DNA from: Pseudomonas lini
GTDB lineage: Bacteria; Pseudomonadota; Gammaproteobacteria; Pseudomonadales; Pseudomonadaceae
Reading direction: 5' to 3'
Length of the DNA stretch: 64,000 bases
Assembly: GCF_030812475.1 (NCBI RefSeq)
Contig: NZ_JAUSSR010000003.1
Coordinates: 456,249 to 520,248, forward strand
The notes beneath the pieces were generated by a model. The model worked only from the letters and a program-made list of their open reading frames with translations, was not told the DNA's origin and did no database searches. Positions 8,948-17,147 of this stretch are shown here, one piece after another (within the stretch, counting starts at the first letter, position 1; each line of letters starts with the position of its first letter). A program made the translations under genes and the position numbers.

Positions 8948-10675
8948 TCAATGTTCTTCATCGTCTGCGCCGGGATAAATACCGTGCAACAGGCGATAGC
9001 GGTCGTGCCGGATCTGGTCGGCGCGCTCCTGCACCTGATGGGCGGGCAGCCCCAGCATGATCAGCGCGTGGGAAACCAGCATCAGGCTCGACTCCAGCAG
9101 TTCCGGCACCACTTCGCTGGCGCCGGAAGCCTTCAACTCGGCGAGTTGACTGTCATCGCGGGTACGCACCAGGATCGGTACGGTCCCATTGAGTCGCCGC
9201 GCTTCCTTGAGGATCAGTAAGGCGATGTCAGTCTGATCCACGGCGATCACCAGCAGCCTGGCGCGCTCCAGGCCTATCGCGACCAGCAGTTCACCGCGGC
9301 GCGAGTCGCCATAGTGCACACAGGTTTCATCCACGGCGGCTTCCTGGACGCGCACCGGGTCAGTATCCAGGGCGATATAGGGTTGCTGCGCATTGCGCAG
9401 TGCGCGTCCGATCGACTGGCCGACGCGACCATAGCCACAGATCACGACATGGTGATGCAAGTCCGCGTTGAGCGCGCTGATTTCCTCGAGTTTCGCTTCT
9501 TCGTTGGGCTTGCGGTGCAGGTACGTTGCGATGCGGGGCGCTGCACGCAACAGCAAAGGCGTCAACAGCATCGAGCAGAAAGTGGCGGCGAGCAGCAGGC
9601 CGCCAAAATCGGCGGGCATCAGTTTGTTTTGCTGCATCTGCGCCATCAGCGCAAAACAGAATTCGCCGCCCTGGGCCAGTGCCAGACCGCTGCGCCAGGC
9701 GGTTTCGCCATCGCTGCCACGCCATTTGACCAGAAGCGCAACGATGCTGCCCTTGAGCAGCAACAACCCCAGGGTCAGGCCGAGAATCAGCAGGCCGTGG
9801 CTGGCGAACACCTGCAAGTCGATGAGCATGCCGATACTGACAAAGAACAGGCCGAGCAGAATGTCGCGGAACGGACGGATGTCGGCTTCGATCTGGTGCC
9901 GGTAGTGGCTTTCCCCCAACAGCATGCCGGCCAGGAATGCACCCAGGGCCGGGGAGAGGCCGAGCAGGTGAGTCAACCAGGCCGTCAGCAGCACGATGAC
10001 CAGCGCCAGCAGCACGAACAGCTCGGCGGAGCGGGCCGCCGCTATTTCATGGAACAGCCGTGGCAGGATCCAGCGACTGGCCAGCAGCAGGCCGACGAAC
10101 AACACCACGGTCTTGCCCAGTGTCAGTGGCAGCGCCCAATACCAGGCCTGGTCGCTGCTGCCGGCGAACACCGGCACCATGGTCAGCAGCAACACCGCTA
10201 CCACGTCCTGGAACAGCAGCACGGCGATGGCATTCTGGCCGTGGCTGCTGAAGATTTCGCCGAGACTGCTCAGCTCCTTGCTGACGATGGCGGTGGAGGA
10301 CAACGACAAGCCGGCACCCAGCAACAACGCCGGTGTGGTCGACATGCCGAGCAGTATCAGCAATCCGCCAAGCAGTATTGCGGTGCCCAGTACTTGCAGG
10401 CTGCCGAGGCCGAACACCACTTGGCGCAACGCGAGCATTTTCGTCAGGGAAAACTCCAGCCCCAGGGAAAACAGCAGGAAAACCACCCCCAGTTCGGCGA
10501 GGTCCGGCAAGTCTTCGTTTTCGTGGACCCAATTGAATGCGCTCGGCCCGATCATCAGCCCCACGCACAGGTAGCCCAGCACCGGCGGCAAGCGCAGGCG
10601 CTGGAATAGTGCAATCACCACCAGGGAGGCGGCGAAGATGATCAACAGATTGGCGAACACAAAAAACTCCGGCAA
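8948..10675 (-). CDS. KefB/KefC-type monovalent cation:proton antiporter with TrkA-N domain
   Basis: CPA2-family antiporter of 575 residues. The N-terminal 390 residues form about 12 membrane segments with conserved blocks LPPVLGYLCVGLMIGP, LLFSLGLEFSL, SLSSTAIVSKEL and LSPALGAFLAGMLLGES. The C-terminal part (about 410-530) is a Rossmann-type RCK/TrkA-N domain with the nucleotide-binding GYGRVGQSIGRAL loop. Such proteins exchange K+ or Na+ for H+ under NAD(H) or glutathione-adduct control. No KefF/KefG-type quinone reductase gene is adjacent, so it is closer to the YbaL/KefB-like solitary class. It is transcribed alone and converges on amt. Confidence 0.9.
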   Translation of the reverse strand: MPEFFVFANLLIIFAASLVVIALFQRLRLPPVLGYLCVGLMIGPSAFNWVHENEDLPDLAELGVVFLLFSLGLEFSLTKMLALRQVVFGLGSLQVLGTAILLGGLLILLGMSTTPALLLGAGLSLSSTAIVSKELSSLGEIFSSHGQNAIAVLLFQDVVAVLLLTMVPVFAGSSDQAWYWALPLTLGKTVVLFVGLLLASRWILPRLFHEIAAARSAELFVLLALVIVLLTAWLTHLLGLSPALGAFLAGMLLGESHYRHQIEADIRPFRDILLGLFFVSIGMLIDLQVFASHGLLILGLTLGLLLLKGSIVALLVKWRGSDGETAWRSGLALAQGGEFCFALMAQMQQNKLMPADFGGLLLAATFCSMLLTPLLLRAAPRIATYLHRKPNEEAKLEEISALNADLHHHVVICGYGRVGQSIGRALRNAQQPYIALDTDPVRVQEAAVDETCVHYGDSRRGELLVAIGLERARLLVIAVDQTDIALLILKEARRLNGTVPILVRTRDDSQLAELKASGASEVVPELLESSLMLVSHALIMLGLPAHQVQERADQIRHDRYRLLHGIYPGADDEEH

Positions 10676-10869
10676 TGGGTCTGGCTACTCAAGCGTAGAA
10701 GTAAAAAAGCTGCGAGCATCCTGCAAGTGTCATTCTGCACGAATGATTTGAGTCAGCAGTTTGCCGACATTTTCTGAAACTCGTCGTTGCTCGAACTCGT
10801 GGTTCATTGGCTCGACGGCTTTTGATCACCGGCCTAGAATGAACCCCTACTTTGTCGGGTCTTGTCGTC

Positions 10870-11106
10870 ATGCCTCCTGAATGTCAGCTGTTCGGCACCG
10901 TCGGGTGCCATCTGTGTGAAGTGGCCGAAGCCATGCTGATGGAATTTGTCGAGCGCGGCCTGCTGGTGGAGCTGGTGGATATCGCGGACGACGAAACCTG
11001 GTTCGAAGCCTACAGCCTGCGGATTCCGGTGTTACGGCGGGTCGATACCGGCGCGGAGCTGGGCTGGCCGTTCAGCGCCGATCAGGTGGTGGCGTTCCTT
11101 CGTTGA
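10870..11106 (+). CDS. Glutaredoxin-family protein (DUF836-like)
   Basis: Small thioredoxin-fold protein of 78 residues. It begins with a beta strand and the redox motif FGTVGCHLCEVAE, in which Cys-His-Leu-Cys forms a CxxC site, followed by ELVDIADD and the cis-Pro region LRIPVLRR. This is the layout of the DUF836 glutaredoxin-like family, which is about 75-85 residues long. A TTG at 10852 is an alternative start, but the ATG at 10870 places the first strand as usual. The gene stands alone, with the SOS-box gene downstream. The physiological partner is unknown. Confidence 0.82.
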   Translation: MPPECQLFGTVGCHLCEVAEAMLMEFVERGLLVELVDIADDETWFEAYSLRIPVLRRVDTGAELGWPFSADQVVAFLR

Positions 11107-11181
11107 TCGGACGCTATCGGCGACGATCCACCCGTCGCCGTTCTGGTTTCTTCCATTGGCGAAAAGCAGGTTAATCGGCTA

Positions 11182-11197
11182 CTGTATGTTCATACAG
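11182..11197. promoter_or_regulatory. LexA-binding site (SOS box)
   Basis: A 16-base motif CTGTATGTTCATACAG matches the LexA consensus CTGT-N8-ACAG exactly in both half-sites. It ends 64 bases before the ATG of the small gene at 11262, the normal distance for a LexA-repressed promoter. The upstream glutaredoxin-like gene ends at 11106, so the box can only serve the downstream gene. Confidence 0.8.
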
Positions 11198-11261
11198 CTA
11201 TTCCGGTTGCCTGCCACGCGCCCTTTGCGAAATTGGGCAGGCGATCCCAGAAGTGAGAGGG

Positions 11262-11588
11262 ATGAACTTGGTCAATGTCGAACAATTGAAGAACAGCGTG
11301 AACCGGATGTCGGCGGACGTGGTGCGCGAGGCCGTCATCGAATTGCGTCTGGATGGCCTGGTCACCGAAGGCAAAACCCCCTTTAATAAATTGCATTTCA
11401 ACACCTGTTTCGCCGAAATCGAAGCCCTGTTCCAGCGTGCTGGCTATCACAGGCAGCTGGATGTGGTGGGTTATCAGGGGTTGTTGTATGCCCTGTATGA
11501 CCCGGCTCGCTGGGAGGCGGTCGACGTACTGCGCTGGCTCAAGGAGTTTACCGACGCGGCAGCGCAGACCCGCTCGATACCGGCTTGA
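11262..11588 (+). CDS. Hypothetical protein behind a LexA box (candidate SOS gene)
   Basis: A 108-residue soluble protein that I do not recognise. It has a helical N-terminus (VNVEQLKNSVNRMSADVVREAV), a central loop with LDGLVTEGKTPFNKLHFNTCF, and a C-terminal amphipathic part ending in LRWLKEFTDAAAQTRSIPA. There is no signal peptide, membrane segment or obvious catalytic motif. A GTG at 11253 is a possible earlier start; the ATG at 11262 has GAGAGG just upstream. The near-ideal LexA box 64 bases upstream suggests DNA-damage induction. The RluA-type gene starts 71 bases after its stop and could be cotranscribed. Confidence 0.72.
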   Translation: MNLVNVEQLKNSVNRMSADVVREAVIELRLDGLVTEGKTPFNKLHFNTCFAEIEALFQRAGYHRQLDVVGYQGLLYALYDPARWEAVDVLRWLKEFTDAAAQTRSIPA

Positions 11589-11659
11589 GGATTCTCTTCT
11601 AGGTTCGATCCGGTCGTTGTTGGATAATGCCGCCCTGTATCGAGGGTCAGAACGTTCGT

Positions 11660-12550
11660 ATGTCCACTACATCTTTTTGCGCAGCACACACCCAGGCCAG
11701 CACGCTTTACCTGCCGCCGGGGGCGTGGCAGACCGTACTCGATTGCCTGTGTGAGCACTTCAGCGCCATTGGCCGTGAACAATGGCTGGACAGAATCGCC
11801 CGTGGACGGGTTCTCGACGGGCATGGCGTACCGATTGCCCTGGATTTGCCGTACAAGGAAGGTCTGCGTATCCACTATTTTCGAGAGGTGCCGGACGAAA
11901 AGCCGATCCCGGTGGTCGAGTCGATCCTGTACGCGGACGACCACCTGGTGGTGGCGGACAAACCGCATTTCCTGCCAGTGACCCCAGCCGGCGAATTCGT
12001 GGAGCAGACCCTGCTGCGACGGTTGATCCGGCGCCTGGATAACCCGCACCTGGTGCCATTGCATCGCATTGACCGCCATACGGCGGGGCTGGTGCTGTTT
12101 TCAGCCAATCCAAAGTCCCGGTCGGCGTATCAGTCGTTGTTTCCTGCGCGGCAGATCGAAAAGCGCTACGAGGCAATTGCCAGGGCCTTGCCTGACCTGT
12201 GCTTTCCCCTCGTGCACAAGAGCCGGCTCATCGATGGCGAGCCTTTCTTTCGCATGCGGGAAGGTCCGGGCGCCAGCAATACCGAGACGGCCGTGGAGGT
12301 CCGGGAGAAGAACGGTGATCTTTGGCGGTATGGGCTTTATCCGGTGACGGGCAAGAAGCATCAGTTGCGCGTGCACATGACCGCCCTGGGCGCGAGTATC
12401 TGCAACGACCCCTTCTATCCACAGGTGCTCAAGGACGTTGTGGATGACTATGCCAATCCCTTGAAGCTGCTCGCCCAGGGGCTGCGGTTTGTCGATCCGG
12501 TGAGCGGACAGGAAAGAAACTTCGAGAGCGCGATCACGCTCCCGTGGTAA
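11660..12550 (+). CDS. RluA-family pseudouridine synthase
   Basis: RNA pseudouridine synthase of 296 residues. The catalytic motif HRIDRHTAGLVLFS (near residue 138) contains the invariant Asp of the RluA family. It is preceded by the ADDHLVVADKPHFLPVTP block and followed by the C-terminal GKKHQLRVHM motif that completes the active site. There is no clear S4 domain at the N-terminus, although the first 80 residues (SAIGREQWLDRIARGRVLDG) resemble a degenerate one. Target RNA and position cannot be read from the sequence. The ATG at 11660 is preferred over an in-frame start at 11627. A strong terminator follows the stop codon. Confidence 0.88.
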   Translation: MSTTSFCAAHTQASTLYLPPGAWQTVLDCLCEHFSAIGREQWLDRIARGRVLDGHGVPIALDLPYKEGLRIHYFREVPDEKPIPVVESILYADDHLVVADKPHFLPVTPAGEFVEQTLLRRLIRRLDNPHLVPLHRIDRHTAGLVLFSANPKSRSAYQSLFPARQIEKRYEAIARALPDLCFPLVHKSRLIDGEPFFRMREGPGASNTETAVEVREKNGDLWRYGLYPVTGKKHQLRVHMTALGASICNDPFYPQVLKDVVDDYANPLKLLAQGLRFVDPVSGQERNFESAITLPW

Positions 12551-12570
12551 GCACCGTTCCTCAGCCATGA

Positions 12571-12597
12571 AAAAGCCCGCTTGCAGCGGGCTTTTTT
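12571..12597. terminator. Rho-independent terminator, bidirectional
   Basis: AAAAAGCCCGC and GCGGGCTTTTTT form a GC-rich hairpin with a four-base loop and a T-run on either strand. It sits between the convergent pseudouridine synthase and small lipoprotein genes and can end both. Confidence 0.9.
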
Positions 12598-12620
12598 GTA
12601 TTCGGTCGTCAACCCAGGGA

Positions 12621-12842
12621 TTACAACTCCTTGACGGTACGCACCTGATCCTTGTTCACGCGGTTATGCTTGCCATCGAGTTGTTCGAATTCGTAGAAAC
12701 CTGATTCGTCATCGTATTTTGGTGCGTCGACGGCCTGGATTTCGCGACCGTCATTCAAGGTGATCACTGTAGGCGAGGCGCAACCGGCAAGGGTGGCGAG
12801 GCCCAGTGCGAGCATGAAAGTGGCAAGGGTCCGTTGAGTCAT
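12621..12842 (-). CDS. YgdI/YgdR-family lipoprotein (DUF903)
   Basis: Short predicted lipoprotein of 73 residues. The signal peptide ends in the lipobox LAGC (Cys at 21), so the mature protein is about 53 residues anchored by a lipidated Cys. The mature part contains the DUF903 pattern VITLNDGREIQAVDAPKYDDESGFYEF followed by a basic KHNRVNKDQV segment, a small SH3-like beta barrel. Length and motif are typical of the YgdI/YgdR family, which is widespread in gamma-proteobacteria and of unknown function. It is a single gene ending at the bidirectional terminator. Confidence 0.88.
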   Translation of the reverse strand: MTQRTLATFMLALGLATLAGCASPTVITLNDGREIQAVDAPKYDDESGFYEFEQLDGKHNRVNKDQVRTVKEL

Positions 12843-12920
12843 GAGTGTGTCTCCGAATTTGAATTCTTTTGGTTACTGAGCTTGAGACGTATGCAACGAG
12901 TGCAAGTTCCGTCGGTGGGC

Positions 12921-13523
12921 TCAGTCTGACACAGTGTTGTGAGTACTTAACAGTTCCGGGGTATTGAGGTTGGCCAGGCGCGGGTCATGGTCGGGACATT
13001 GCAGGGCATGGGCCCCCAGCTTGCGCATGAGGCGACCCGGGCTGCGTTCACCGTCGTGCCAGGCACTTTCAAAAGCGCTGGAAAGCGCCACGGGGATGAT
13101 GCACAGCAAGGGCTCCCAATGTTCGCCCTGGCGCAGCATCAAGGGTTTGTCCGGATGCTGGCTGGCGGTTTCGCGCATGCTCTCCAGTAACGCGGCATCA
13201 ATCCGGGGGACGTCGCAGGGCAATATCATCAGATGCGCATGCCCGGCCGCCTTCAGGCCAGCGCGGATACCGGCCAACGGCCCCGGAAAGTCCCCTTCCT
13301 CGTCATGAACAAGCCGGTCGGCGTAGGGGGCGTACCGTTCCGGATTCCTGTTGCAGGAGATGATCAGATCGTCGGTCAATGCGCGGGTCTTGCGATGCAG
13401 ATGAGCAATCAGGGGTTCGCCCTGCCATTGCAGCAACCCTTTATCCTGGCCGCCCATCCGTTGTCCGCGACCACCGGCCAGGAGCAGAATGGAGCAGGGC
13501 GGCAAATCCAGAGTCGAAGTCAT
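12921..13523 (-). CDS. mobA: Molybdenum cofactor guanylyltransferase
   Basis: Cytoplasmic nucleotidyltransferase (200 residues) that adds GMP to molybdopterin to form the guanine dinucleotide cofactor used by DMSO-reductase-family enzymes. The N-terminus carries the GTP-binding signature [17 protein letters not shown]. Further conserved pieces are [19 protein letters not shown] and LPCDVPRI, the last supplying the metal-binding Asp. It is divergent from moaB, with 81 bases between their starts, so a shared regulatory region controls both arms of the molybdopterin block. Confidence 0.92.
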   Translation of the reverse strand: MTSTLDLPPCSILLLAGGRGQRMGGQDKGLLQWQGEPLIAHLHRKTRALTDDLIISCNRNPERYAPYADRLVHDEEGDFPGPLAGIRAGLKAAGHAHLMILPCDVPRIDAALLESMRETASQHPDKPLMLRQGEHWEPLLCIIPVALSSAFESAWHDGERSPGRLMRKLGAHALQCPDHDPRLANLNTPELLSTHNTVSD

Positions 13524-13604
13524 GGCAGGTTTCCATGGAGGCGGCGAAAAAATGAGGCGCTGTGATATAACACCGGGCTGATTCTCCTACAACTGGATGA
13601 GCCT

Positions 13605-14144
13605 ATGAAAGCCAAGGCTGATGTACCTTTTGCGCCGCTCAACATCGCGGTGCTGACAGTCAGCGATACCCGTACCCTGGAAACCGACACGTCAGGCCAG
13701 CTCTTCGTCGACCGCCTGACTGCCGCCGGCCATCACCTGGCGGCCCGGGTATTGCTCAAAGATGACCTCTACAAGATTCGTGCACAAGTCGCCAACTGGA
13801 TTGCCGAGGATGTCGTGCAGGTCGTACTGATCACCGGAGGCACCGGTTTTACTGGACGTGACAGCACCCCTGAAGCCGTGAGCTGCCTGCTGGACAAGCA
13901 GGTCGATGGCTTTGGTGAGCTGTTCCGGCAGATATCGGTGGCCGATATCGGCACTTCGACCGTGCAGTCCCGGGCCCTGGCCGGTCTGGCCAATGGCACG
14001 CTGGTCTGCTGCTTGCCCGGTTCGACCAATGCCGTGCGCACCGGTTGGGACGGCATTCTCGCCGAGCAACTCGATTCGCGGCACCGCCCGTGCAATTTCG
14101 TACCCCATCTGAAACAGGCGGCACCCTGTGAATCCCGCGGGTAA
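13605..14144 (+). CDS. moaB: Molybdenum cofactor biosynthesis protein B
   Basis: Molybdopterin-binding protein of 179 residues of the MoaB/Mog family, which acts on molybdopterin adenylylation. Conserved motifs are LTVSDTR near residue 18, the LITGGTGFTGRDSTPEAV block near 80 and LPGSTNAVRTGWDGIL near 143. The last 17 bases overlap the start of moeA, indicating translational coupling. It is the first gene of a moaB-moeA operon divergent from mobA. Confidence 0.93.
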   Translation: MKAKADVPFAPLNIAVLTVSDTRTLETDTSGQLFVDRLTAAGHHLAARVLLKDDLYKIRAQVANWIAEDVVQVVLITGGTGFTGRDSTPEAVSCLLDKQVDGFGELFRQISVADIGTSTVQSRALAGLANGTLVCCLPGSTNAVRTGWDGILAEQLDSRHRPCNFVPHLKQAAPCESRG

Positions 14145-15354
14145 GCCGGGCAAGACCGGCAGCCTTATGGCGGTCGAAGTGGCCCTGACCCGCTTGCTCG
14201 AAATGGCCGAAGCCTCACCGATTCGCGAGCGAGAACGCTTGCCGTTGGCGCAGGTAGAGGGCCGCGTATTGGCCGATGACCTGGTGTCGACGCTTGACCT
14301 GCCACCCTGGCCCAACAGTGCCATGGACGGTTATGCCTTGCGCGTGTCCGACTGGACGGGAGAGCCGTTGACGGTCAGTCAGAAGATTTTCGCAGGCAAG
14401 GCTCCGGATCCCCTGGAGCCCGGCACTTGTGCGCGAATCTTCACCGGTGCGCCGGTCCCCAACGGTGCCGATTGCGTCCAGATGCAGGAAAACGTCGAGG
14501 TCCAGGCAGATGGACGCGTGCGTTTCATCCAAACCATGGTTCCGGGCCAAAACATTCGTCCGCAAGGCCAGGAAACCACCGTCGGTGAACTGATTCTGCC
14601 TGCCGGCACGCGCCTGGGACCGATCGAGCAGGGGCTGGCGGCCTCGCTGGGTTGCGCAGAACTGGAGGTAATTCGCAAGGTTCGCGTGGCGGTCTTGTCC
14701 ACCGGGGATGAGTTGCTTGAACCCGGTCAGGCGCTGGGACCGGGACAGATCTACAACAGCAATCGGGTGTTGCTCTGCAGTTGGTTGCAACGCCTGGGTT
14801 GTGAAGTGATTGATGCCGGTATTCTGGTTGACGACCTGGCGACCACTCGTGCCCGCCTGGGTGAGCTGAACGATGTCGACCTGATCCTCTCCACCGGCGG
14901 CGTCTCGGTCGGGGAAGCCGACTTTCTCGGGATCGCCTTGCGCGAAGAGGGCGAGTTGACCTTGTGGAAGCTTGCCATCAAGCCTGGTAAACCGCTGACC
15001 TTCGGGCATTTTCGCGGTGTTCCGGTGATCGGCTTGCCCGGCAATCCGGCGTCGACCCTGGTGACCTTTGCCTTGTTGGCAAGACCTTATCTGATGCGCC
15101 GTATGGGGGTGAAGGAGGTCGAGCCCCTGAAGTTTCAGGTTCCGGCGGGATTCGCCTGGCCCAAAGCCGGCAATCGGCGCGAGTACTTGCGCGGGCGGCT
15201 GGAGAACGGGCGTGCCATCATCTACAGGAATCAGAGTTCCGGAGTGCTGCGCAGCGCCGCCTGGGCGGAGGGTCTGGTTGAAGTGCAGGAAGATCGCACG
15301 CTGGTCGAGGGTGATTGGGTCAGCTTTATCCCGTTGAGTGAGGTCCTGGGTTAA
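14128..15354 (+). CDS. moeA: Molybdopterin molybdenumtransferase
   Basis: Enzyme of 408 residues that inserts molybdate into adenylylated molybdopterin. Characteristic blocks are PPWPNSAMDGYAL near residue 58, IFTGAPVPNGADCVQMQE, VAVLSTGDELLEPG, the STGGVSVGEADF molybdopterin-binding loop and GLPGNPASTLVTF. The annotated start is a GTG inside the end of moaB with AGGCGG upstream; an ATG at 14167 is the next choice and would still keep the whole catalytic core. It completes the moaB-moeA operon. Confidence 0.93.
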   Translation: MNPAGKPGKTGSLMAVEVALTRLLEMAEASPIRERERLPLAQVEGRVLADDLVSTLDLPPWPNSAMDGYALRVSDWTGEPLTVSQKIFAGKAPDPLEPGTCARIFTGAPVPNGADCVQMQENVEVQADGRVRFIQTMVPGQNIRPQGQETTVGELILPAGTRLGPIEQGLAASLGCAELEVIRKVRVAVLSTGDELLEPGQALGPGQIYNSNRVLLCSWLQRLGCEVIDAGILVDDLATTRARLGELNDVDLILSTGGVSVGEADFLGIALREEGELTLWKLAIKPGKPLTFGHFRGVPVIGLPGNPASTLVTFALLARPYLMRRMGVKEVEPLKFQVPAGFAWPKAGNRREYLRGRLENGRAIIYRNQSSGVLRSAAWAEGLVEVQEDRTLVEGDWVSFIPLSEVLG

Positions 15355-15399
15355 CCCGGCATCCCTGCCGGATTATCCCCTGCGTCCCCCCGCCCCGTA

Positions 15400-15503
15400 G
15401 TAGCTGTCGAGCGAAGCGAGGCTGCGATCTTTTGATCTTGCTTCCCAGCGATCTTGAGAAGATCAAGATCAAGATCAAAAGATCGCAGCCTGCGGCAGCT
15501 ACT
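15400..15503. repeat. Long imperfect inverted repeat (Pseudomonas palindromic element)
   Basis: Two arms, about 15400-15440 and 15470-15503, read as an inverted repeat built on GCTGCGATCTTTTGATCTTG and its complement, extended by TAGCTG and CAGCTA ends. The centre contains three tandem GATCAA-type units. Sequences of this GCTGCGATCTTTT type are a recognised class of intergenic palindromes in Pseudomonas, distinct from the GTGGGAGC REPs elsewhere in this window. It fills most of the 221-base gap between moeA and the next gene. Confidence 0.75.
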
Positions 15504-15575
15504 GCATTGACCACGTGCGCCGCATTTTTGCGGGTTGACCTCCATCTCGGCGGCTTTTGCGTTCATGGCCAATCC

Positions 15576-15887
15576 TCATCGACCCAGCAAAAGCGTCACG
15601 AGCTGGTCGAAACGGCTATTGCCGATCCACACCAGCAGCCCCAGGAGCACGGCTGTTCCGCCAACTGAATAAATGAGCCGGTGCTTGATGGATTGGACGT
15701 TGTCACGCAGTTCATCCATGTCTCTGCGAATGTCTTGAAGGTGTTTTTCCAGTTCAGTGATTCGAGGGGCCATGGCAACCCCGGCGGTGGGTGCTGCGCT
15801 GTTTTTCAATTCGGCTTGTTGATGGGCGCGTTTTTCCGCGAGTGGTGTGACCGGAATGAGCGGTGACCTGAGGTCATGGTTTTGCAT
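15576..15887 (-). CDS. Hypothetical coiled-coil protein with C-terminal membrane anchor
   Basis: A 103-residue protein of unknown function. The middle (residues 40-75, RITELEKHLQDIRRDMDELR and onward) is a clear heptad-type helix. It is followed by one hydrophobic segment (YSVGGTAVLLGLLVWIG) and a short basic tail, suggesting a tail-anchored inner-membrane protein. An upstream in-frame start at 15947 exists; the ATG at 15887 is preferred as it gives a normal length. No neighbour suggests a function. Similar small membrane coiled-coil proteins are common in Pseudomonas. Confidence 0.65.
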   Translation of the reverse strand: MQNHDLRSPLIPVTPLAEKRAHQQAELKNSAAPTAGVAMAPRITELEKHLQDIRRDMDELRDNVQSIKHRLIYSVGGTAVLLGLLVWIGNSRFDQLVTLLLGR

Positions 15888-16113
15888 GGGCACGTCCCTG
15901 TTTGTTTCTGCTGATGACTGATAATGACAGTCGCCACGTTGTACCAATCACGGCAGCCAGGTCAATTGAGCCGATTCCTAACGTTTTGTAAGAAAATTCC
16001 TTGTTGCAGGGCGCAAGACGGCTCAATTTGAATTAATTCAATTCCCATCGACTTTTCTGAAGGGCCGTGAGGTCATATCTCCCATACGAAATCAATTCAT
16101 GGGAGTGAGCACA

Positions 16114-17028
16114 ATGAGCGAACGCAGGGCGCTATTGATTCTGCATGGCAAGCAGGCGCTCAACGAGTCGGTTCGCGCCGCCATCGAGGACAAGCGCCAA
16201 CAAGGTTGGGAACTGGCCGTGCGACTGACCTGGGAAGCCGGGGACGCGCAGCGGTTGGTAGAGGAGGCATTGACGGCAGGCTATAGGCAAATCATCGCCG
16301 GCGGGGGTGATGGCACTTTGCGTGATATTGCCGAGGCCATGGCCGCACATCCGACGCAGGCCAGCCTGGTATTGATGCCCCTGGGGACGGCCAATGATTT
16401 TGCCCGGGCCGCCGGTGTGCCACTGGAGCCTGATCAGGCACTGGATCTATTGGACACTGCACCAAGCGCCATCGATCTGGGCGAAGTGGGCGGACAGGTA
16501 TTCCTGAATATGGCCACGGGCGGCTTCGGCAGCCAGGTGACGGCCAATACCTCGGAGGATCTGAAAAAAATCCTCGGCGGTGCGGCTTATTTATTCACCG
16601 GTTTATCTCGCTTCAGTGAGTTGCATGCGGCCTATGGCGAGTTGCAGGGCCCTGATTTCCAATGGAGTGGCGAGCTGCTGGCACTGGGTATCGGCAATGG
16701 CCGGCAGGCCGGCGGTGGGCATGTGTTGTGCCCGGACGCGCTGGCAGACGATGGCCTGCTGGATATCAGCATCTTGCCTGCGCCGCAGGAACTGGTGGGC
16801 ACCTTGAAAACACTGTTGGCTGACGGTTTCGGTATCGACAACATGTTTGTGCGCGCCCGTTTGCCCTGGGTCGAGATCAAGGTCGCGGAAGGTCTGTATA
16901 TCAACCTCGATGGCGAACCGCTGGAAGGCGACAGTCTGCGATTCTCTGCCCGGGCGGCGGCACTGCGGGTGCACCTGCCGGAAAACTCGCCGCTGCTCGG
17001 CTGTACTCCAATACCTGATGGCCAATAA
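16114..17028 (+). CDS. yegS: Lipid kinase YegS-like (diacylglycerol kinase catalytic domain)
   Basis: Predicted cytoplasmic lipid kinase of 304 residues. The N-terminal domain carries the nucleotide-binding GGGDGTLRDIAEAM motif (near residue 65) and LMPLGTANDFARAAG, both diagnostic of the DAGK/YegS family. The C-terminal domain contains the NLDGEPLEGDSLRF block. E. coli YegS phosphorylates phosphatidylglycerol in vitro; the in vivo substrate is uncertain. The ATG at 16114 is chosen over 16099 because GGGAGTGAG lies at the right distance upstream. Single gene. Confidence 0.9.
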   Translation: MSERRALLILHGKQALNESVRAAIEDKRQQGWELAVRLTWEAGDAQRLVEEALTAGYRQIIAGGGDGTLRDIAEAMAAHPTQASLVLMPLGTANDFARAAGVPLEPDQALDLLDTAPSAIDLGEVGGQVFLNMATGGFGSQVTANTSEDLKKILGGAAYLFTGLSRFSELHAAYGELQGPDFQWSGELLALGIGNGRQAGGGHVLCPDALADDGLLDISILPAPQELVGTLKTLLADGFGIDNMFVRARLPWVEIKVAEGLYINLDGEPLEGDSLRFSARAAALRVHLPENSPLLGCTPIPDGQ

Positions 17029-17147
17029 GGTTTGATCGTGACAAGCAGCAATGCCGGGTCGTGGTGTTTTACCAGGGGTCAAGGTTCGACAAGAACTGCC
17101 GATAACGACCTTTAGTGAATTCATCGGAACAAACCCAGGAGTCCTTG

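Noticed and set aside
9314..10609. 431-codon frame antisense to the KefB-type antiporter
   Set aside because: Gln- and His-rich low-complexity translation typical of the reverse strand of a GC-rich membrane-protein gene.
15351..15572. 73-codon minus-strand frame with paired cysteines
   Set aside because: Most of it runs through the palindromic repeat; no convincing gene signals.
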